A stretch of DNA of 64,000 bases from Adineta steineri (taxonomy: Eukaryota > Rotifera > Eurotatoria > Adinetida > Adinetidae), in NCBI GenBank assembly GCA_905250115.1, contig CAJNOI010000009.1, positions 933,125 to 997,124 of the forward strand, given 5' to 3'. The notes beneath the pieces are model-generated. The model saw nothing but the letters and a program-made list of their open reading frames with translations. It was not told where the DNA came from and made no database searches. Within the stretch, counting starts at the first letter, position 1, and each line of letters begins with the position of its first letter. Made by a program: the position numbers and the translations under genes. Shown one piece after another: positions 34,630 through 48,789 of the stretch.

Positions 34630-36953
34630 AATAATAATAATAAAATATATCTGGAGAAAGTATATAACAAAAAAAAAAGAAAATAATATCGGTCATTAGA
34701 AGAACTTACACTATAGTATATGCATCTTATACTATATCATTTCTCCCTTTTTGACGTACATTAGTCAAAAGGAAAGATGTTCAATTTTCAATATGACGTT
34801 TATATGCATCTGTCTCGTCATGATAAAAAAAACCTAACAAAAAGAAACGTTTGATAATCATAATTTTTCGTTCATTTTAAATATGACACGACATATATAT
34901 ATAAATGTGTAATGAAGCGACGGTATGATCTCTGTGTCATTTCTTTCAAAAACGCAGTCAAAGATATTATATGAAGATACGTCGCAAGTAAACTTATACA
35001 TTTTTTTTGCATCATTGAATATGATTAAACGTAGATACATTATCTTACACAGTAGCTTAAGTGATGATTTTTTACCTGATATTCTCTTTAGACGAGTAAA
35101 CTTAGATTAAAGAGCAAAAAAAAAGAAGAAAGTAAGAAAGAAATCCGTACGGATGTCCTTTCATTGATTGATCTATTTATCAACAAAAGATTAAACACAT
35201 ATATTGAACGTGTTGAGCTATGAAAGAAAGGCTCATTCGGATTCGTTTTATGTAGATTGATCCTATAATATTAGTAAAAGATGAATATCAACAATTTAGT
35301 TTCTAATGAAATAAGATGATGATGATGTGAATCACACGTATCACTATGAAGCTTTTTTGAACATAAGAGAAAATTATAGTGCCAATGTTATGTCTATTGA
35401 TCTATTGTTCTGATAAAAAGAACACGAAAGAAAGTATATTATTCTTAGGCATTATCCCTATTCATTGATTGTCGAAGTGGGTTAAAATAGTTCACCAATT
35501 GTAAGTGAGACGACATTGTAATTTGTTTCATTACATGTAAATAACATTGTATGAATACTTGATGACAGCATTAGTAATAACAGGCATCAGTCCTATGACC
35601 GATACTACTTGTTTAATTAAATTAATCTTGTATGTAAATATATAGGTGCAGGATGATGAATAGAAGCATCAATTCAAGTGGCGTCTTTTTAAGTAAACAA
35701 CTTTCTTTGTGTGATATATTTTTTCACACATAATTATTCGCAATAGGATAAGAAAAGAGCTATAAAATTAACAAAATACTTACAATAACCAAGCCCAAGT
35801 GAACGTAATCGAAATGATGGAAAATATTTCATATTTTATAATAATTCGTGAGGAAAATTTTTCAAATATTTTCCTCAATAACAAAAATAAATAGAAGACT
35901 GTAGCCTTCAAAATAATAATAAGTGGAAAAAATTTCTCCGTACACAAAATTTTTTCGTCTATGAAAATATAAATGGTACACAACTGGTTTTGATGTATTG
36001 TTAGTTCAAGGCTTTTTGTTATGATTCTATAAAAAGAAACATAGAGATAAAATTAAGCTAAAAGGCGTCAGATGATTGATATACATTTTGCTTCCATTTG
36101 TCTAATAATAAAAGAGAGAATGTTTTGTCATTGTGTTAAATATTATAGTGCCTTGATGAAACGATATTAATTCCTTATCATAACGGAAATTAATTGTAAA
36201 GGAAATGTTTCATTAGAATAAAAATGCTTTGTAGTATCATCAATAATTCAACGATTCATGTATGATCAAAGTACTCATATTTAATTTTATCTGTATAAAT
36301 AGAATGACTGACAAAGAAATTGTCATCAGATGATTATCAATTAAATAGAATTTCCTTATCGGAACTATGTATGATTAGGGAATAAGAGATTATGATGATT
36401 TTTATAGACAATAAAAAAAAAAGAAGTTAATTAAACAGATGGGATTCATTTTATGCTTGGTATAGAATATTGAATTAATTCAGTAAAGGAACTGATTAGA
36501 TTTAATCATGTTGAGTACAATCTATTTCGATTGATAAGATTTATTTAGAAATAAGTGGAACAAAACTGATATTCAATATTTATCATAGATAAAAATGTGT
36601 TAAATCATCTATTGGAAAATAAAGGATAGAAAAAATGTTATTGTTCGTATTATCTATAACATGTTGATACAGCACCATATGAACGATAGAAATAAAATAT
36701 GACGTTTAGCTATTGTGTATGAAATAACAAACTACAATATACGAGATTATTTTTATTAGCGTAAATATTTTTACAAGTAATGCTCGTCCGAGAACTCGTT
36801 TAGTTCTTTCTCGTAGAAATGTATCCTCTTCACATTTACTGGAAAAGCAATCGAAAACCGTGAAAAATCGGTCTTTTGATGTTTTTTTTTGACCCTGCGG
36901 ACAGACAAGCAAGCAATTAATCAGACAGTTTATGTTTACTGGACTCTTCTCTA
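34630..36953. other. Intergenic upstream of the PDZ gene
   Basis: AT-rich DNA with short spurious ORFs only. No exon with the local codon style, RNA gene or convincing repeat was found. Confidence 0.4.
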
Positions 36954-37116
36954 CAGTGGCGGATTTAGGACGCGGCGATCGCCCCCCTTCCAAATTTTTT
37001 TTTGATTTTTTACAGCAAAAATGAACGGAGAAATAGGTTCACACTACTTCGGTTGGACTTAAAAAATAGCTTTTAGCCAAAATCGCCCCCCTCCCAAAAT
37101 TCTAGATCCGCCATTG
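36954..37116. mobile_element. 163-bp hAT-type MITE with perfect 8-bp target duplication
   Basis: The ends are CAGTGGCGGATTTAGGA and, inverted at the other end, CAATGGCGGATCTAGAA. The flanks are identical 8-mers CTTCTCTA (36946-36953 and 37117-37124). Inner arms share a GCGATCGCCCCCC/GGGGGGCGATTTTGG pairing. CAGTGGCGGAT-type ends with 8-bp duplications mark the hAT superfamily. There is no coding capacity. The perfect duplication suggests a fairly recent insertion. Confidence 0.92.
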
Positions 37117-37281
37117 CTTCTCTACGAAAAAGAGAATATTTAAACAAGAATAAATATCATATAGTTATTTTTTCTACGATATTTTGAGAATTATTATTGA
37201 TTGTAAGTAATAATAATGATCATAATCTTCCATTGTAATATATAGCACAAGCGTAATACGATTAGCATAACTATAAAGAAT

Positions 37282-37377
37282 TAGTGAACAGCGGAGTCAA
37301 AAAAGCCCAATCCGGAAAAAAAAATTTTTTCGACTTCGATTCCGAAATATTTTTTTTTGTGACTCCCCAGTTCACTA
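37282..37377. mobile_element. 96-bp hAT-like MITE
   Basis: It starts TAGTGAACAGCGGAGTCA and ends, inverted, TAGTGAACTGGGGAGTCA. Flanks are TAAAGAAT (37274-37281) and CAAAGAAT (37378-37385), 7 of 8 bases equal. The interior is also partly self-complementary (TCCGGAAAAAAA against TTTTTTCGACTTCGATTCCG). It sits 165 bp right of the other hAT-type element. Confidence 0.72.
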
Positions 37378-37385
37378 CAAAGAAT

Positions 37386-38068
37386 GTTGAAAATTATTAT
37401 GTAAACAAAATTTTTCATATTCATTAGACCTTGACATAAACAGGAAAAAAAATGAGTCTTCGTTATTCTAATATATTTTTATAAAATACTATCGTTCTAT
37501 ACAGTACTTACTTTGTATATATTTACCCTCAACAATACTTGTATCGATATATCGAGGAAACGAACTAGAATGTCAAGTATGAAAATTATTACACATATTT
37601 TATGTAATTAAGATTATTCTTAGTGTAAATGTTTATTGAAGTAGTTATTACGGCGCACGTGATTTATTGATGTATTTTTAATACATATCATTTTGTATAA
37701 CTAATTTTCGACAATACATTAATTTTCGACAATAAACTATTGAATTTATGACTTTATATATGCACCTTCCTACTAATTAAAATCTGTCTTTACAATATTT
37801 ATGAATACTGAACTTTATGAAGAAAATACTTCAATAGTAATGCCATTGATTATTTTTGACCTTTACATAGTAATAAATCTATACATTTTAAAAATATAAT
37901 ATTTATATATTTACATCGAAAATCAAATGAAAACAAATGCACATAAAATAAATGTCAGACAAAACTGTTCAAATAAATGTTTTATTTGAAATGTCGATTA
38001 TAAAAAACTGATATCCTACGTATCTATAAACTGATAACAGAAATGCAAAGTTTGTTTGTCTAAGAATG
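37386..38068. other. Intergenic and JUN 3' flank
   Basis: AT-rich sequence. The part next to 38068 contains the JUN 3' UTR. No other feature is supported. Confidence 0.4.
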
Positions 38069-38966
38069 TTATAATGTTGATCCATTCATTAGAGTACAAC
38101 CTTGTGTATGATGATCTTGTAATTGTTTTTCTAATTTTGTTATATCACCTTTTAAACATTCAGCTATGCCTGTTAAATCTTTATTTTTTCCTTGTAATTC
38201 ATTAACACGTTTTTGTAATTCAGCTATACGTGTTAATTTTCTTGTACGACATTTTTGTGCAGCTTGTCGATTTCTTTCACGTTTTTTTTCTTTCTTTACT
38301 ACATCAACTGGTTCACCAGGTTGTCTTGTTTGAATTGATGGAACATGCTGTAATTCATCTTTAATACGACCTGAATAGGAATATACCATGGGACTTGATG
38401 TATCTGTTGAATTTGATGAATCATTATCGTTCATTGATGATGATACTGAACGATCACGTGATGATGATAATTGTGAATGTGTTCGATCAGGACGAAATGT
38501 TGGAATATTTTCTTGTTTATTATGATTGTCACTGTATGATCCTCTTGTATGTGCATCATGATCGTATGAGTTTGTTGACGGCATAATTGGTTGATTATTT
38601 ATATTATTGCCATGAGCAGCAAATAATTCTTCGAGTACTTTAACACCTGAAAATTTAAAAAAGGAAAACATAGATATTTTTTCCCTTAATTTAGAATAAC
38701 AAACTTGGTGAAGGTTGCCCATCAACGAATGTTTGTGATGCAAGAACATTAATTAAATCCGGTGTTGATAATGAAAATTTATTGTAATCATTTGGTGTAA
38801 ATAGTAGTAGATCACTTTCACGTTGTGTATTTATTGGTAAAGTATTTGGACGTGATGATATTTGTGGAACAACCGACATATTTGTCATCGTTGTATTATT
38901 TGTTCCATTTTGAACGGGATATGAATAATTTGAATTATGATCATTTTTAATATTATTGCCACTCAT
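38069..38966 (-). CDS. JUN: AP-1 transcription factor Jun
   Basis: A bZIP transcription factor of 279 residues in two exons, 38966-38705 and 38646-38069, joined in phase at SPS/VKVLEELF. The donor is GTTTGT. The basic region reads KKRERNRQAAQKCRTRKLTRI, with the NxxAAxxCR DNA-contact pattern, followed by a leucine zipper. Jun has Ser where this protein has the second Gln (NRIAASKCR in vertebrates). The C-terminus QGCTLMNGSTL resembles the Gly-Cys tail of fly and vertebrate Jun. The N-terminal KFSLSTPDLINVL matches the c-Jun KLASPEL segment, where JNK phosphorylates, and lies next to a transactivation-like region. It acts as homodimer or with Fos at TRE sites. The zipper and C-terminus favour Jun over Fos or ATF. 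Confidence 0.88.
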
Positions 38967-39859
38967 TTATAAATCTTTGATCAAAGAAAAAAATAAACGC
39001 GAATATATATTACTTTGAGTTTACTTCAAATATAAAGAAAACGTGTGTTTTTATATACGTATATGTATATGTAGTAGGTTTTGATCGACTGATTGTGTTA
39101 ATAAGGGAAGAAGAAAAAGAGAAAGAAAAAGCGTAGGTGAATAAAAACGAGTGGGGGGCTAGGGCAAGCCGAATATAAAAAAAAAATATGACTCATTCTT
39201 TAACTTCACATTATTTATTTTGTGACTCAACCGTCAAAAAACTCATTGGCTAGTAAATAAATTAATACTCAAGCTGCAAGAACATTGTAAAATACAGCTC
39301 CGATATTTGTTTTGCAAAAGAGAAAAACACCATTTCTAAGTAAATATATTGTCACATGTACTTTTCAAAAAAATATAAAATATTTTTTGTATGGTCACAA
39401 ACACGACCTATAATCAATATGATTTATTAACAATTATTATAAAAATTTAACCAAATTATGCATGTAATCGATCATTGTCAATATTTTACATGTGTACATA
39501 CGTTAGTTATTCAGAACGCATGTGATTTTATTGTATTCGATTCTTTTTCTTTCTAGCGAATGTTTGATAATGAAAAGAAGGTTTCTGACGTATATATATT
39601 ATCAAGCTCACAATTACGTCATAGCTTTTTCTTTCTATTGTTCGTGAAAATTTATCTAAAGCTCTATTAAAGAAAAATTCTTATAGATTGGGTTTATCAA
39701 TGTGATTTTGTTTGAAAGAATATTATCTAAAAAATAGAATTTATAAGAATATTTCAAATAAACGATCTTGACTATTTTGAATCTTATAATGTTTCTAGTG
39801 TGAGGGAAAAACTGATAATTTTTGTACAAATTCTTCATAGAAATATATAACGGGCGGAT
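38967..39859. other. JUN upstream region
   Basis: AT-rich DNA upstream of JUN, probably its promoter and 5' UTR. A short G-run (GTGGGGGGCTAGGGC near 39151) is the only departure in composition. No motif could be assigned firmly. Confidence 0.35.
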
Positions 39860-40315
39860 CGAAAATTATGAATTAGACCTTCAGAATATGAGCTTGGAGA
39901 TGCCTGAAAAATTTGTTTGAACGGAAAATTTTTTGCGATTCAAAACTAAAAGTTGCAACCTTTATTATTCAATCAACTAGTAGAGTAAAATTTACCCTAC
40001 AAAATGTACTATTTGGGTTTTTCTTCGTCTTTAGGCAACACTTCTCAAATTTTATTTTTTCTACACCCTGATTTATGAGTAATCGGCTTTTTGACCAAAA
40101 GGCGTTTTTCAAAAAAAGGAGCGTCTGAGAAAATAAATATAACTTCACTTATGTTAAAACTACAACTTAATTCAATATCTCATTCTGATAGCTTTTAGCA
40201 TCTTCGCAAAGGGACATGTATGGGTTAAAAAAAAGCTGTTTATACGTCGTCTAAATTAAATTTTAACGCCTTTCAAAAATTCCAAGCTCATATTGAGAAA
40301 GACCATAAAATTCTG
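39860..40315. mobile_element. Degraded ~455-bp inverted-repeat element
   Basis: The left part (39880-39896) reads TTCAGAATATGAGCTTGGA. The right part (40281-40299), inverted, reads TTTCTCAATATGAGCTTGGA. Similarity extends outward (GAAAATTATGAATTAGACC against GAATTTTATGGTC) and a little inward. The interior lacks an ORF and is slightly richer in G+C than its flanks. No target duplication is visible, so boundaries are approximate. Confidence 0.5.
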
Positions 40316-40826
40316 ATTCTAATGCATCGTTTTCGGCTCGTACAATTAGAAAATGTCTTGCAGCTGTATTCCATTTATCATCTGAAGAGAAGAAGAAATA
40401 AATGACAGATATTATTATCATCTCGTTTTCGACTATGTCTGTATACAATTCCTTAATTATAAACTTTTCTATATTTTATAATAATCTAATACACGAAAGT
40501 TACATAAAAGTTTGATATGTTAGTGTTGTCTTCTATACTAATTTTAGGAAAAGTTTGTTTTTTCGACAAAATTACATTGTCCAGATGTCTTCTTTTTAAT
40601 AGAGAAAATGTGAAATAAACAGGTCGCACATGAATATATGTATATCAAAATAGAAGAAGAAATAAATCGAAAGTAAATACATAAAGTAGAGAATATTTGT
40701 CAATACAAAAAAATATCAACTAGGACAAAAATAGATTTTAAGAAATTTTAGTCATGTTAGTGTTTAAGCAAAACCCAGAAGAAATGTTAAGATCCAAGAC
40801 ATAGATCCTTATATTTGATTTATAAA
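40316..40826. other. Intergenic, 3' flank of the transporter gene
   Basis: AT-rich sequence with no supported gene or repeat. The right part is probably the 3' UTR of the nucleotide-sugar transporter. Confidence 0.4.
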
Positions 40827-41934
40827 TTAAACACGTGGTTGATCATTAGCCGATGGTGTTACTTTAGGTTTTTCCCATCCATAAAGAAATGTTGCACTTA
40901 ATACACACATTGTTCCAATATAGAAAAATAAAGTCGGTGTAAAATCATGTAAGACAAAGTAAGAAATCACGGACGAGAAAAGAATTGAAAGAGAAGTAGC
41001 AAAACCTTTGATAATATTATCAGCATATTTGATAACAACAGCAATTATTAAACCTCCAGTTGCCTAAAATTATATAATATTGAATAGATAATCTTTTTTT
41101 ATTTTTTTTTATTTACTTGAAGAAAGATAACGATCCATACTAATGTTGTGTAACCTTGAAAAAAGCCTTTATCCATAACGGCTTTATAATCAAAACAAAT
41201 TACAATCAATAAACCAAAAATTGTTCCAAAAATAGCTAATTGAATATTTCTAACCCAAACAGATGTTGGTCCAGTTTTAAGTATTTGTTCAAAATAGACA
41301 CCTGCAAAACCGGATGTTACTGCAGATACTAAGACTGCACAAAAACCCATCATTTGTTGCAACCATGTTGCTTGATTTTGTACTGTTAAACGTTTATTTG
41401 ATTCATCTGGTGTTGGCCATGTAACAAGTGCAACACCAATAGCAAGCATAAATAAAGAAAACCATTGACGTTTTTCTATTTTTTTTTTCAGCATAAATAC
41501 ACTAAATAAAGCTGTTGTTAAAATTTTTAGCTGATAAGTTACTTGATATGTTGCTGCATTTAAATAAGATAATGCTATAAATAAAAGATTATTTTGAATG
41601 GAATATAATCCACTTGGTATAGCTAATTTCATAGTATCATGAGGTTTATTATAAATTTCTTCATTAAGTACTAGGATGACTCGATTAATTGAACGATCTA
41701 TTGAAAAATTAAATTTTAATGATATATATTTTGTTTTATCTACATACCATTTTCTAACCAGACAAGAAAAATACAGACAATTCCTTTAAGAAATTCTGCA
41801 GTCACAATAGCTGTTGATGATAAATATTTTTCAGTTTTCACTGTTCTTGAATAACGTAGTAGAAGAACAAGACTAGTAGTTTGACAAACAAGTGCCACTA
41901 GACTAATCCACCTACGATTGTCTTTTTTGGTCAT
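40827..41934 (-). CDS. SLC35A3: UDP-N-acetylglucosamine transporter (SLC35A family)
   Basis: A Golgi nucleotide-sugar antiporter of 334 residues in three exons, 41934-41748, 41697-41117 and 41063-40827, all in phase. Family signatures are [16 protein letters not shown] and [15 protein letters not shown] at the N-terminus, LKLAIPSG-type loop ([18 protein letters not shown]), the hallmark [34 protein letters not shown], and [16 protein letters not shown]. About ten hydrophobic segments are present. The N-terminal segment is closer to the UDP-GlcNAc carrier SLC35A3 than to the UDP-galactose carrier SLC35A2, so GlcNAc is the likelier substrate, but specificity cannot be proved from sequence. The start is the ATG at 41934; an in-frame ATG at 41991 would add a poor extension. 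Confidence 0.9.
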
Positions 41935-44900
41935 CTTAGAACAAATAAATACATATATATATATACAAGGTGTCTCCAAGATCTTGGTCATTTCAGAAAT
42001 TTCATATCTTTTTTTATATGTGATAAATTAAAATAAATCGTATATCTTGCTTTCTATTATTATAAATTTACGACCTTCATTCGTACGACAAAAAAAACTT
42101 ATTGTTTCCCTCTATTACATAAAAAAAAGATAAACTGTACAATAGTAAGAAATGTTGTATTAGTAAATACTTACAAGTTGCATTCGTCAAAAATGGAAGA
42201 AATAGTGTTTGTGTGTTCGATGATTAATGAGAAAGTGATGATATAATAATCGTGCGTTTTTAGAGAAGGTCAGTAAGCAAGTAATGTTTACATATGTACA
42301 GTGAACATATTGTAAAGTAGACAATCATTCATTATTAGATAAGACAGTTTTAATATTTTTCGAGTGTTTTGTTTTAAGTATTAAATTAGTTCAGTTTCTG
42401 TGATAGTAGCAGTGCAATACCAAACAATTGTATTATTTAGTTTTTTCTTCTTACCTCTTCACCCATGAAATTTTTTATCTTGAAATCTGAAACAAAAATA
42501 GATAATTACCATTTTTGTTTTGTCAGATGGAAAATAAAACAAGTTTCATTCTATTAAATATATAAGTCTAATGTTATTGTATACAATCTTCATGTATCAT
42601 ATTCCTATAATCATTTACATAAAGTTCAAGCATAAAATGTCATTTATCCATACGAAATCTCTTTTTATCTCATAATTTCAATCAGCTGTTAATAATTGTT
42701 TATTTAATGCTTGAATTGAATTTGTTAATTTTGAAGTAAACCAAGCATAAGAAAATTATTTCATGATGGAATAATAATTAATTACTTAATATGGAGTTTG
42801 AATATAATAGTATACACATATTCTTTCAAAAATAACTATAAAGAAAAATAAATCATATTTATAAGTTGAAATAGAAATAATTTGAATTATGTTTCTGATT
42901 TACATTCGATACAGATGGTTCGAAAAAACTTATAGAACAACTAGACTCGCATTTTGTACTGTACTATGTGGAATGTATATTGAATCGAAAATATCTAGAG
43001 AACAAGGGCTACTTTACATTCTACAGTATAACATAAATTTCTGCTCACTCATATGAAATTAACAGCTGTTACTAGTGGCTCTGAGAAAATATTGTATTTC
43101 GCATTCGTTATAAGCATCTGAATAAAATCGAATGATTTATTAATAGGTTTTGAAATGTCACTGTATAAAATAAGCATAATAACATCTGGAGACGATCTCT
43201 ATAGTCTATGCACAGTCAATCGGAAGACTCTAGCTCCGATATGATTAATCTGTAGAACGTATAACTGTCCGTTTAAAAATTGATGGGAACGTAGGATACT
43301 TTCACTCATGTAGCATAAAAGAATTTTCTAATCTATTAAACTACATCTAAAACTAGTATTCAAGTCTATTAAAAAGTTGTTTATTCACTGATACATATTG
43401 GAATTATACTTATGATAAAATAAATTTAATCCTACGTACTTCTATACTTCATAAACAGTGTATATATATATATTTATATCTAACAAAATTCATCCTCTTC
43501 TTTTCCATGAGTCCATCACCTCGACCTTTCATGAAAACTGATACTTGTACTCGTACTCGAAAAATCTATACAGATGAATGAATACCTAGAGAGTATAAAT
43601 TGATGAAAACAAATTTCGTCCTTGAATTATATTTTCTTTCTTTATTTACCTTTGCAAAATACAAGGTCTCTGTATTCAATACTAGTATCATGTATAACAA
43701 ATATAAAATTTACACTGTCTCACTTTCATCAAATAGAACTTTTTAAAAACTTATTAACAATCATATTGTCAAAATAAAAATAAAACTATCTCAATGTTTG
43801 CTTAGATGGCATAAAAAAAATAGAGAAGACGATTAGATATTTTTCTATAGTTGTACTCAACGATTAAAATTTAAAGAAAAAAACTTATTCAATTTACTTT
43901 AATTTATAATTTTGTGTTGTTTAAATATAAATCATATCTTGATTTTTAAATTATTCTGTTGTATCAAATGAATGTCTTTAAGAAAAAAGAACGTTTGAAA
44001 GGTTTCCATTCTCGATCGTACCATTAAGTCTTCATTTTGAAATCATTGAAAAATTAGCATAAATTTAATAATTGCAAGTTTATGAATTATTTAAACCAGT
44101 TTATGTAATACTAATACAGGATTCATAGTTCACTATATCAATAGTTTTACATTAGATTGTTGTTGTTGATTTTCAAGAATTTTCAAATTAAAAAAACATA
44201 TATAGTCGAATTTCAAGTGGTAATTGTGAGTCGTTCGAGATTTATGATAAGTTTTCAAGTGTTATTTTGCCAGTAATAAATGATATTCTTCCGTTTTTGA
44301 AATAAAAGTTCCTTGTATAAAGATAAATTTACAGGTGCCGTGCTGTCGTCAAATATACCATGAATTTTGAATCCATAGTCCATGATTCACCGACGCTGTC
44401 TATATTAAATAACAATTGTCAATAGATGTCCTATGCGATCGAATAACTTTCTAAAGATTCATTCTATTATTGCTAAGACTTTTTATTAGTTTGATATTCT
44501 TAAGATAGTGATGATAGCGTTCTAACTAAAGCACTACCTGTTGATGTTTTAATAAATAATCAATTATTCGATTCAATGATCTTACATGCAGAAGATAATA
44601 AATAACCAAATCTCGAATTTATTGTGTGAATCAAGTTAAGCATAGGTCTTGAAGATTCAGCTCATTTTTACTTATAATCATTGCAGCAGCAAATCAATAA
44701 AAGAGGGTGAGTTCATATCCAAACTATCATATTGTATATTTTTTTCGAAGACTTTAATTAAATGATATTTTATGTGATATGGTTATTTACTTTTAATTAT
44801 GCACGTAGGAAGTTAATGATGACAGTGTTGGGCAAATATATTGTATGTATCATATTTTGAATATCTAATCTTAATCTATAGTATCTGCTTCATCTATTTT

Positions 44901-45600
44901 CGTTTCGCTAGAGATAAATGATCATAATTTCTTTCAAATTTACAATATTTAATTTTATAATCCTAAAATTCAGCAGTTTTCATTGAAATCAAATCGATTC
45001 CGGATGCTCCATGAAACAGTTAAGTTATATTTCATTTCGATTTATATTATAAAATTAGGAATGAACTTCAATATAAGCAAAATCTGTTATACTTTGGAAG
45101 AAACCAAGATATTCAGTAAAACGTTTTGATTGTAAAGTATGCAGTACATTTACTCGTAATGCATCAGAAGAAAAAATGAGTACATTGATCAACAGTTTAC
45201 TCATTAATCATCTATTTGAATAGAATTTTCCATTCTCCTTTGCTTTCTTATTTCGTAATTCTTACATTTATACTTCCTGGAATGAGTAACAACTTGCTCA
45301 ATATGAAATCAATCAATAAATCTTTTTCATTGGTCGATCAATACTAACGAATCAGAATCTGACTAGAAATTGGAAAAAGCAAAATAATAAACGGCCTTGT
45401 TTATTTTTATGACTAAAAAAATTTTTTTTTTCAATTTTATTTCAATATTATTTTATTAATAAATTTATTTTTATGATATAAAATTTTTTTTTGAAATAAT
45501 TCTTTCTCGTCAACCTTCCTACATCGTACACCATTACTACCTTATCCACCCACGTTAATCAGATTTTCTCTTTCGTCACTTTACTAGTGTGTGTGTAGTT
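41935..45600. other. Long intergenic region without a recognised gene
   Basis: About 3.7 kb between the divergently transcribed transporter and PABP genes. It is AT-rich with stops in all frames. I found no exon, tRNA-like cloverleaf or clear terminal inverted repeats. The right end includes the probable PABP promoter. Confidence 0.4.
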
Positions 45601-45630
45601 GTGTGTGCGCGTGCGTAGTCACTTGTTGGT

Positions 45631-45837
45631 ACAAAAAAAACCCAAAAAAAAAACGATAAAACTTTTCTCAAATTTCACCTTCGTGTGAACCAAAAAAAAC
45701 GTAAAATCTCTTTCAAAAGCAGAAAATACGTTAACAACCCTATATATCTACTATATTTATCCCTTATTAATATATAACTATATAAATAAAGTCGAAAAAC
45801 CCAACAACAGCGCTAAATAACCAAAAAAATACAAAAA
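45631..45837 (+). promoter_or_regulatory. A-rich leader of the PABP gene
   Basis: The sequence just before the PABP ATG carries oligo(A) tracts at 45633-45640 (8 A), 45644-45653 (10), 45692-45699 (8), 45823-45829 (7) and 45833-45838 (6). Animal PABPC1 mRNAs are known to have an A-rich 5' leader that PABP itself binds to repress its own translation. The same arrangement here suggests conserved autoregulation. The extent of the leader is inferred, since the transcription start is unknown. Confidence 0.6.

Positions 45838-48789
<2,952 letters not shown>

Noticed and set aside
36706-36993. 95-codon minus-strand ORF
   Set aside because: Its start lies inside the hAT-type MITE and the rest is unconserved-looking; it is a chance frame.
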